DNA of 11,130 nucleotides from contig DAHXMP010000060.1 of NCBI GenBank assembly GCA_027371665.1, positions 1 through 11,130 on the forward strand. Reading direction: 5' to 3'. The notes under the pieces are model-generated. The model was not told where the DNA came from, searched no databases, and was given only the letters and a program-made list of their open reading frames with translations. A program made the position numbers and the translations under genes. Positions 5,776-11,130 of this stretch are shown piece by piece (position 1 is the first letter of the stretch; each line of letters begins with the position of its first letter). The stretch comes from Bacteroidota bacterium. Lineage in GTDB: Bacteria; Bacteroidota; Ignavibacteria; Kapaibacteriales; UBA2268.

Positions 5776-7329
5776 TTAATGCCTGAAATGCCTCATTCCG
5801 GTTAATACCATAGCTAAATTATGCTCGTTGGCGGCTTCGATGACTTCCCCGTCCCGTACCGAACCGCCGGGCTGAATAACAGCGGTTGCCCCGGCATCTA
5901 TAGCCATCATTACGCTGTCTGCAAAGGGGAAATACGCATCCGAAGCCATTACTGAGCCATTCAAATCAATGCCCATTAATTTTGCCTTCTCGATTGCGAT
6001 TCTCGCCGAATCAACTCTCGACATCTGCCCTGCTCCAATAGCAAGTGTCCTGTCTCCGGCAGAATAAACGATTGCATTTGACTTAACATGCTTGACGATT
6101 TTCCAGCCGAACTTTAAAGCTTCCATTTCCTTTTCTGTCGGCTGACGCTTGGTTGCGACTTTCATATTGTATTCATCATAAAGTTTTAAATCGGTTGACT
6201 GGACAAGGAATCCACCTGATACCGATTTGATTTCCATGCCGAGTGAATTTTTCAGCTTTGTGTAATCTGCAAGGATTAATCTCCTGTCTCTTTTCTTTGT
6301 AAGAATCTGTAGGGCTTCATCTGTAAATTCAGGGGCGATTATTAATTCTGTAAAGAGACTGTGAACGGTTTCTGCCATCGTTTTATCCAATGTACGGTTT
6401 ACGACGATTATACCCCCGAAAGGAGAATCGGTATCTGTGGAAAAAGCTTTTTGATATGCTTCGGGTAAACTGTCAGCAATTGCCACACCGGACGGATTTG
6501 TATGCTTGATAATTGCGACTGCGGTTTCGTCAAATTCGAGAATCAGGCGGGAAGCGGCATCAATGTCAATAATATTATTATAGGAAAGCTCTTTGCCATG
6601 AAGCTGTTTAAATATTTTGAAAAACGAGCCGTAAAGCTGAGCCTTCTGGTGAGGGTTCTCGCCATACCTGAGAGACTGCTGAATTTTCATTCCGAATGTT
6701 TTTTTATCGGGCATTTCGATTTTGTTTATTTTATCGAAATAGGAAGAAATTATAGAATCGTAATAAGCGGTATGGCTGAAAACTTCTCCGGCAAGCTCGG
6801 TTCTGAGATTCAAAGGGATAGTTTTATTATTTTCTTTAAGGGATTTTAATATATCATCATAATGTTTGGGATTCACTACGACGGCAGTCCACTGATAATT
6901 CTTAGCCGCAGCCCTGAGCATTGTGGGTCCCCCAATGTCAATATTTTCGATTATTTCTTCGTGTGTGCTACCCTCTTTTTCAAGCGTTTCTTCAAATGGA
7001 TAAAGATTAACGACGAGAAGGTCAATTGATGGGATATTATGCTCGGCAAGCTGTTTCAAATGCTCTTCTACGTCGAGCCGGGCAAGCAAACCTGCCATCA
7101 CAACAGGATGAAGTGTTTTTACCCTTCCATCGAGAATTTCTGGGAATCCAGTCAAATCGCCGATGTTCTTTACGGGAATGCCGGAATCCCTCAGTAGCTT
7201 TGCTGTGCCACCGGTAGAAAATATTTCAATACCAAGTTGATTTAATTCTTTTGCAAATTCAACAATCCCGGTTTTATCTGAAACCGAGATGATTGCTTTT
7301 GAGATGTTGTGTGTTTCAGGTGTTTTCAT
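5776..7329 (-). CDS. purH: bifunctional AICAR formyltransferase / IMP cyclohydrolase
   Basis: PurH carries out the last two steps of purine synthesis: formylation of AICAR with 10-formyl-tetrahydrofolate, then ring closure to IMP. It has 517 residues, the usual length. The N-terminal MGS-like cyclohydrolase domain shows ISVSDKTG (14-21), FSTGGTAKLL (37-46), DGRVKTLHP (67-75) and NLYPFEET (108-115). The transformylase domain shows RYGENPHQ (221-228), the catalytic pair Lys275-His276 in IIKHTNPSG, KSNAIVYS (416-423), GAGQMSRVDS (432-441), SDAYFPFAD (463-471) and QPGGSVRD (486-493). It sits between folC, which acts on its folate cofactor, and tsaD. The ATG at 7329 has no Shine-Dalgarno site, and a promoter lies so close that the leader would be about a dozen bases. 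Confidence 0.97.
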   Translation of the reverse strand: MKTPETHNISKAIISVSDKTGIVEFAKELNQLGIEIFSTGGTAKLLRDSGIPVKNIGDLTGFPEILDGRVKTLHPVVMAGLLARLDVEEHLKQLAEHNIPSIDLLVVNLYPFEETLEKEGSTHEEIIENIDIGGPTMLRAAAKNYQWTAVVVNPKHYDDILKSLKENNKTIPLNLRTELAGEVFSHTAYYDSIISSYFDKINKIEMPDKKTFGMKIQQSLRYGENPHQKAQLYGSFFKIFKQLHGKELSYNNIIDIDAASRLILEFDETAVAIIKHTNPSGVAIADSLPEAYQKAFSTDTDSPFGGIIVVNRTLDKTMAETVHSLFTELIIAPEFTDEALQILTKKRDRRLILADYTKLKNSLGMEIKSVSGGFLVQSTDLKLYDEYNMKVATKRQPTEKEMEALKFGWKIVKHVKSNAIVYSAGDRTLAIGAGQMSRVDSARIAIEKAKLMGIDLNGSVMASDAYFPFADSVMMAIDAGATAVIQPGGSVRDGEVIEAANEHNLAMVLTGMRHFRH

Positions 7330-7347
7330 TTTAAATCCGAATTATAA

Positions 7348-7375
7348 ATTATATCGTCAATTTCAAAAATATCAA
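7348..7375 (-). promoter_or_regulatory. purH: sigma-70-like promoter before purH
   Basis: On the minus strand TTGATA (7375-7370) and TATAAT (7353-7348) are separated by 16 bases. A second TATAAT follows at 7346-7341, with TTGAAA 14 bases upstream. Transcription would begin around 7341, leaving a leader of only about 12 bases before the purH ATG and no ribosome binding site. It lies wholly in the 54-base gap between folC and purH, so purH-tsaD can be expressed separately from folC. Confidence 0.55.
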
Positions 7376-7383
7376 TTTAATAT

Positions 7384-7980
7384 TTATTTCTTAATGACTC
7401 TTAATAAAGGTAAAATTTCGCCAATAAGATAGAATGAGCCTAAAATAAGCAAGGGTTCTTCAAATTTAATCGCTGATTTGAAGGCGTTTTCAACATTTTC
7501 ATATAAAAAGTAATTTTCAAATCCTAACTTAATAACATTCTGCCTTAATACATCAGTAGTCATAGCTCTGTCAATTTCAGGCTTAGTGAGAAATAATTTC
7601 GAGCAAACGGGCTTTAAATAAGACAGAATATTATCAGCATCCTTATCTGACATGACGGCAAAAACGATATTCCATTTTGTATCCTTGTAACCGCATTTGT
7701 ATAAAGTGTCAATCGTCTGTTTTATTGCTCCGGGATTATGCGCCACGTCCAGAACCAAAGGATATTTATTATTAATTAATTCGATTCTTGCTTTCAGCCC
7801 GGTATTAATTTTTATCTTTTTAAAACCTTCGTAGATGGATTTATTATTTATTTTGAAATGCCCGTGAAGCTTATCCAGGGCAGCCATTGCAGTTATAGCA
7901 TTGTGTGTTTGATGTTCTCCGGCAAAATCAAGATTCAAATCGGTATAATTATTGGATTCTGATTTCAGGGAAAATGACAT
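7384..7980 (-). CDS. folC: folC, C-terminal part (dihydrofolate/folylpolyglutamate synthase), out of frame with the N-terminal part
   Basis: This is the C-terminal glutamate-ligase domain of the Mur-ligase family. Counting from the ATG at 7980, it shows FAGEHQTHNAITAM (19-32), the domain linker plus adenine-contacting region of FolC, then LDVAHNPGA (77-85) with the HNP motif, and LILGSFYLIGE (178-188) at the end. The first 198 residues from that ATG are not a natural protein. The same frame is open back to 8061 and reads ADKTGSEIISSES before the ATG, continuing the FolC fold from where the upstream part stops. It is thus the second half of one gene and, if the shift is real, would lack the P-loop domain. 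The ATG at 7980 has no ribosome site. Confidence 0.85.
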   Translation of the reverse strand: MSFSLKSESNNYTDLNLDFAGEHQTHNAITAMAALDKLHGHFKINNKSIYEGFKKIKINTGLKARIELINNKYPLVLDVAHNPGAIKQTIDTLYKCGYKDTKWNIVFAVMSDKDADNILSYLKPVCSKLFLTKPEIDRAMTTDVLRQNVIKLGFENYFLYENVENAFKSAIKFEEPLLILGSFYLIGEILPLLRVIKK

Positions 7981-8053
7981 AGTAAGATTTTTGAAATAAC
8001 TAATATCTACGGCTGAAAAAATACTTTCCGAAGAAATTATTTCAGAACCGGTT

Positions 8054-8704
8054 TTATCTGCTTTTTTCCTTTATAACGGAAATGGCTTCAGTAGAATTCC
8101 GGGAAACTATTACGGGGGTATTTTCTTTAATAATTCCCGCTTTTTCAAAAGCAATATCTTTTATTGTTTTGCCGAGATACTCTGTGTGGTCAATATCAAG
8201 ACTTGTAATAACAGAAAGCAAAGGCTTTAAAACATTAGTGGAATCGAATCTCCCACCCAAACCGGTTTCGATGACTGCAACATTAACTTTTTGTTCGGCA
8301 AAATACCGGAATGCCATTGCTGTTGTGATTTCAAAGAAAGTGGCTCCAATCTTCTCGCCTTCGGGCATCAGGATTTCAGCCAGCCTGATAATGTCATTAT
8401 CGGAAATTTCAATTATATTGACACGAATTCTTTCATTGAACCTGACAAGATGAGGCGAAGTGTATAATGCCGTTTTATACCCGGCTTCCATGAAAACAGA
8501 AGCGAGCATTGAGCAAACCGAGCCTTTGCCGTTTGTTCCTGCAATATGTACGGAAGGAAAAGAATTCTGAGGATTTCCGAGAAAGTTTAACAGGTGTTGA
8601 GTCCGCTCGAGACCGGGTTTAATACCGAATCTTTGAAGGGAAAATAAATGAGCGAGTATTTCTTCCTTTTTATTATATTTAAATTTATCCGAGTTTATGT
8701 GCAT
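8054..8704 (-). CDS. folC: folC, N-terminal part, ending early at a +1 frameshift
   Basis: FolC adds glutamate to dihydropteroate and/or folates. This 216-residue part carries the ATP-binding Mur-ligase domain: HIAGTNGKGS with P-loop GTNGKGS (56-62), YTSPHL (81-86), ERIRVN (91-96), IETGLGGRFDSTN (145-157), LDIDHTEYLG (169-178) and FEKAGIIK (186-193). I chose the ATG at 8704; a TTG at 8716 would add four residues, and neither has a Shine-Dalgarno site. The frame leaves the FolC sequence at the run of six A at 8067-8062 and stops at 8054-8056. Removing one A joins it to the downstream half and gives a 439-residue FolC of normal length. The gene is divergent from the dehydrogenase gene across 74 bases. 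Confidence 0.88.
   Translation of the reverse strand: MHINSDKFKYNKKEEILAHLFSLQRFGIKPGLERTQHLLNFLGNPQNSFPSVHIAGTNGKGSVCSMLASVFMEAGYKTALYTSPHLVRFNERIRVNIIEISDNDIIRLAEILMPEGEKIGATFFEITTAMAFRYFAEQKVNVAVIETGLGGRFDSTNVLKPLLSVITSLDIDHTEYLGKTIKDIAFEKAGIIKENTPVIVSRNSTEAISVIKEKSR
8062..8067 (-). other. folC: A6 run at the folC frameshift
   Basis: On the minus strand GGAAAAAAGC spans the break. The upstream frame reads GAA AAA AGC AGA TAA. Skipping one A gives GAA AAA GCA GAT AAA ACC and continues into the downstream half with no stop. The needed shift is +1 (or -2), so this is not a standard -1 slippery site even though AAAAAAG is present. Confidence 0.9.
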
Positions 8705-8778
8705 ATTTATTTTCAATTTGAATTATTAAATTGCACAAAATTAACAAAAGTAAAAGATTAAATAGGATTCGGAATTGC

Positions 8779-9507
8779 ATGGATTCAGAGCTTAAAGGAA
8801 AGATTATCTGGCTGACAGGAGGCAGCCGCGGAATAGGAGCCGGGACGGCAAAAAAGCTCGTTAAAACGGGTGCAAGGCTCATTTTGAGCTCAAGAAACAT
8901 TGATGAAAATAATAAATCTATTGGGGATTTAACTTCATATCAGAATGTTTATTTCTATCCCTGTGATGTCTCATCCCATGAAGAAGTGAAAACAACTTAT
9001 AAAAAAATTGAGAAAAATATTGGCGATGTCGATATTTTAATCAATAATGCCGGTGTTGCAAAGTTCAAACCCATTGATGAACTTTCGGTTAATGATTTCG
9101 ATGATATGATGGGAATAAATCTTAGAGGAGCTTTTCTTTGTATCGGGACGGTTTTACCGAAGATGATAGAAAAGGGAAAAGGAATTATTCTGAACATCAT
9201 ATCAGTTGCCGCCGTGAAAATTTTTACCGGCTCGTCAATTTACTCTGCATCGAAAGCAGGTTTGCTGGCAATGAGCCGTTCGATGAGAGAAGACCTCCGT
9301 TCAAAGGGGATAAAAGTAATTGATATACTTCCGGGTGCGACGGAAACGGAGTTGTGGAGTTCGAAGTCGAGGGAAAAATATGGGAAGAGAATGATTAAGC
9401 CGTCAGAGCTTGCCGATGTTATTGTCGATATTCTGGAAAAGTCGGTTAAGAATAAATTAATGATTGAGGAGGTCGTCATCAGGCCGCAATTGGGGGATTT
9501 ATCATGA
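8779..9507 (+). CDS. short-chain dehydrogenase/reductase (classical SDR)
   Basis: This gene encodes a 242-residue Rossmann-fold NAD(P)-dependent oxidoreductase. I chose the ATG at 8779 because the fold starts directly after it (MDSELKGKIIWLTGGSRGIG). A TTG at 8731 would add 16 basic residues with no family counterpart. Features are the TGGSRGIG cofactor loop (13-20), CDV at 62-64 (adenine contact), NNAG (89-92), Asn114, Ser142, and the catalytic YxxxK as Tyr155/Lys159. Arg residues at 39 and near the TGxxxGxG loop would favour NADP, which is inference. PGATETELW (185-193) is the usual post-catalytic loop. The substrate cannot be read; FabG-like 3-ketoacyl reductases are the nearest general type. 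The stop overlaps the next gene by four bases (ATGA), so the TPR protein is coupled to it. Confidence 0.9.
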   Translation: MDSELKGKIIWLTGGSRGIGAGTAKKLVKTGARLILSSRNIDENNKSIGDLTSYQNVYFYPCDVSSHEEVKTTYKKIEKNIGDVDILINNAGVAKFKPIDELSVNDFDDMMGINLRGAFLCIGTVLPKMIEKGKGIILNIISVAAVKIFTGSSIYSASKAGLLAMSRSMREDLRSKGIKVIDILPGATETELWSSKSREKYGKRMIKPSELADVIVDILEKSVKNKLMIEEVVIRPQLGDLS

Positions 9508-10754
9508 AAATATTTGTCAAAATAAATAAGTTTTTAATCTTTTTTGTCCTGATTTTGATTTTCTCTTCGGATGCTTATTGCAGGAAGGACAGAGACTATG
9601 AATTAGGTTTGAAAAAAATCGAAGGAAAAGACTATACCGGCGCCGTTAAAGAGTTCGACAAAGTTATCAAGAGAAATCCGAAATATTCTTATGCTTATTA
9701 TAACCGTGGCTTGGCTTATGACAGGATGAATAAATTAGAGGATGCAATCAGGGATTATACAGAAGCCATCAAAATAAAACCTGATTATTATGAAGCGTAC
9801 AACAACAGAGGCACTGTCAGGGATACTCTGGGAGATAAAAAGGGTGCTTACGTTGATTATTGCAAAGCACTCGAAATAAATGCAAAATATGCTCTCGCCT
9901 ATTATAACAGGGGTATCTGGAAAAGCCAGAGAGGCGACAGGAGAGGAGCTTTAAGCGATTATAATTTAGCTGTTCTTTTTGACCCGAAATATCCCAATGC
10001 CTGGTATAACAGGGGTATCGTGAAAAACGATATGGGAAATGACACTGGTGCAATTGCCGATTATAATGAAGCAATCAAGCTTGACCCGAAATTCGGTGTT
10101 GCATATTATAATCGCGGCAATGTAAAAAGAATTATGAAAGATTATGATGGTGCCATCGCAGATTATAATGAAGCATTGAAAATGGACTCTACTGCCGTCA
10201 ATGCTCTAAATAACCGGGGCTTGGCGAAATACGGCTTGAAAGATGTTGACGGAGCAATAGCCGATTACAGCGAAGCAATCAGAATCAATCCGAATTATTT
10301 TCTTCCATACTGTAACAGGGGCATAATAAAATTTGAGCAGAGAAGGGCTTCGGGCGGTTCTGCCGAATATATGAACGATTTCAACAAGGCTATAGATCTT
10401 AATCCCAATTACAGTATTGCATACTTTCACCGGGGTTTGGCAAAGAAATTCCTCAAGGATTATCCCGGGGCAATAGACGATTTCAGCATGGTTGCAAAAC
10501 TCGATTCAAACTATGCCTACGGCTATTATAACCGCGGGCTGGTTTATTATGATTGGGAGAAGTATAAGGAAGCAATTCCGGATTTTAATACTGCTATCGT
10601 GAAGTACCCGAAATATGTCGAAGCATATTATTACAGGGGTTTGTCATATTTTAATCTCGGTAAACGCAATGATGCCTGCAAAGACTGGAAGTCGGCAGAG
10701 GAACTTGGAAGCAAGGACGCAGAATATCTATTGGAAAGTAATTGTAAAGAGTGA
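9504..10754 (+). CDS. exported tetratricopeptide-repeat protein
   Basis: This gene encodes 416 residues. Residues 1-24 form a signal peptide: basic N-terminus with Lys6/Lys9, a hydrophobic run at 10-20 (FLIFFVLILIF), and a likely signal peptidase I cut after SDA at 24. Cys26 lacks a proper lipobox, so a lipoprotein is unlikely. The rest is about 11 tandem 34-residue TPR units, each with a AYYNRG-type helix A and a GAIxDYxEAIKxxP-type helix B. The unit around 272-295 has an insertion (RRASGGSAEYMND). The regular NRG/DY pattern resembles the large TPR families common in Bacteroidota and other environmental bacteria. Such repeats bind protein partners, probably in the periplasm; the partner is unknown. 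GGGGGA at 9493-9498 lies six bases before the ATG. It overlaps the dehydrogenase gene, and uvrC begins 28 bases after its stop. Confidence 0.92.
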   Translation: MKIFVKINKFLIFFVLILIFSSDAYCRKDRDYELGLKKIEGKDYTGAVKEFDKVIKRNPKYSYAYYNRGLAYDRMNKLEDAIRDYTEAIKIKPDYYEAYNNRGTVRDTLGDKKGAYVDYCKALEINAKYALAYYNRGIWKSQRGDRRGALSDYNLAVLFDPKYPNAWYNRGIVKNDMGNDTGAIADYNEAIKLDPKFGVAYYNRGNVKRIMKDYDGAIADYNEALKMDSTAVNALNNRGLAKYGLKDVDGAIADYSEAIRINPNYFLPYCNRGIIKFEQRRASGGSAEYMNDFNKAIDLNPNYSIAYFHRGLAKKFLKDYPGAIDDFSMVAKLDSNYAYGYYNRGLVYYDWEKYKEAIPDFNTAIVKYPKYVEAYYYRGLSYFNLGKRNDACKDWKSAEELGSKDAEYLLESNCKE

Positions 10755-10782
10755 ATAATATCAAAAACCACAATGATTTTGT

Positions 10783-11130
10783 ATGAATCAGGACAATTTA
10801 ATAAATGCTGGCTATGATGTTGAAAATAATGGCGTTGAACCTATCAGCCTCGGTTTGCCCGATAAAGTTAAAACGCTGCCCACAAATCCCGGTATTTATC
10901 AATTCAAAAACGAAGCCGGAAAAATAATATATATCGGCAAGGCAAAAAACCTGAGAAACCGGGTCCGCTCTTACTTTCAAAATAACCGTCCCGTCGATGC
11001 AAAAACCAAAGCTTTGCAGAAAAATATTTCCGATATAGAAGTAATCGTTACAGATTCCGAGGCGGAAGCTCTCATTCTCGAAGATACACTCGTTAAAAAG
11101 TATAAGCCTAAATATAATATAATGCTCAAG
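10783..11130 (+). CDS. uvrC: UvrC, excinuclease ABC subunit C, N-terminal part (cut by window end)
   Basis: UvrC makes both incisions in bacterial nucleotide excision repair after loading by UvrA and UvrB. The visible 116 residues are the N-terminal GIY-YIG nuclease, which makes the 3' cut. It shows NPGIYQF (Tyr39), IIYIGKAK (Tyr50), RNRVRSYF (Arg60 as catalytic arginine), the metal-binding Glu100 in LILE, and KPKYN with Asn112. All these match the known catalytic set. The residue after LED is Thr, where many UvrC proteins have Asn (LExN). The start at 10783 gives an N-terminal tail of about 30 residues before the domain, longer than in E. coli. No Shine-Dalgarno site supports it, but no better in-frame ATG is present before the fold. 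The gene follows the TPR gene by 28 bases and continues past the window. Confidence 0.95.
   Translation, partial: MNQDNLINAGYDVENNGVEPISLGLPDKVKTLPTNPGIYQFKNEAGKIIYIGKAKNLRNRVRSYFQNNRPVDAKTKALQKNISDIEVIVTDSEAEALILEDTLVKKYKPKYNIMLK

Noticed and set aside
8062..8068. dnaX-like programmed -1 frameshift at AAAAAAG in folC
   Set aside because: The zero frame is GAA AAA AGC, so the heptamer is out of phase. A +1 shift is needed, and there is no obvious stimulator.
9504..9581. Lipoprotein signal on the TPR protein because of Cys26
   Set aside because: The residues before Cys26 (D-A-Y) do not form a lipobox. A signal peptidase I site after Ala24 fits better.
9643..10700. Tandem DNA repeats or CRISPR-like periodicity of about 102 bases
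   Set aside because: The periodicity is the 34-residue TPR protein repeat. The units vary at DNA level and there are no spacers.

Overview
The window looks like bacterial chromosomal DNA with moderate G+C, most likely from the Bacteroidota/Chlorobiota side of the tree (Ignavibacteria or Kapabacteria-like). I infer this from the style of the TsaD, PurH, SucC and UvrC proteins and from the scarcity of Shine-Dalgarno sites before the housekeeping genes. The phylum call is inference; the gene identities are mostly firm.

Layout, left to right. (1) 1-281: an 82-bp perfect inverted repeat (1-82 / 200-281) around a 117-bp AT-rich spacer. The right arm includes the ribosome binding site and first codons of the first gene. 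The left arm touches the window edge, so this may be an assembly fold-back. (2) 247-2849, plus strand: a compact three-gene operon encoding an archaeal-type HMG-CoA synthase, an SCP2-type acetoacetyl-CoA thiolase and a DUF35 zinc-ribbon/OB-fold protein. In archaea these three proteins form one enzyme complex that channels acetoacetyl-CoA into HMG-CoA, at the entry to the mevalonate pathway. All three genes have strong Shine-Dalgarno sites. (3) 2850-3453: a 604-bp degenerate island. It holds a GC-rich hairpin, a 5'-truncated BrnT toxin remnant, an overlapping CopG-family antitoxin gene broken by an in-frame TAA, another hairpin, and a MITE-like inverted-repeat element. (4) 3454-4698, plus: sucC, with no sucD beside it. 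It ends at a bidirectional hairpin terminator shared with the opposing genes. (5) 8704-4739, minus: folC (split by a +1 shift at a run of six A), purH and tsaD. A good sigma-70-like promoter lies directly before purH. (6) 8779 to the end, plus: a short-chain dehydrogenase, an exported protein with about 11 TPR repeats that overlaps it by 4 nt, and the start of uvrC, cut by the window edge.

The most notable points are the archaeal-type HMG-CoA-forming operon in a bacterial context, the decayed BrnT/CopG toxin-antitoxin remnant whose breakpoint coincides with a hairpin, the folC frameshift and the inverted repeat at the left edge. I found no CRISPR array, tRNA, rRNA or complete mobile element, and nothing here is clearly a new defence system.
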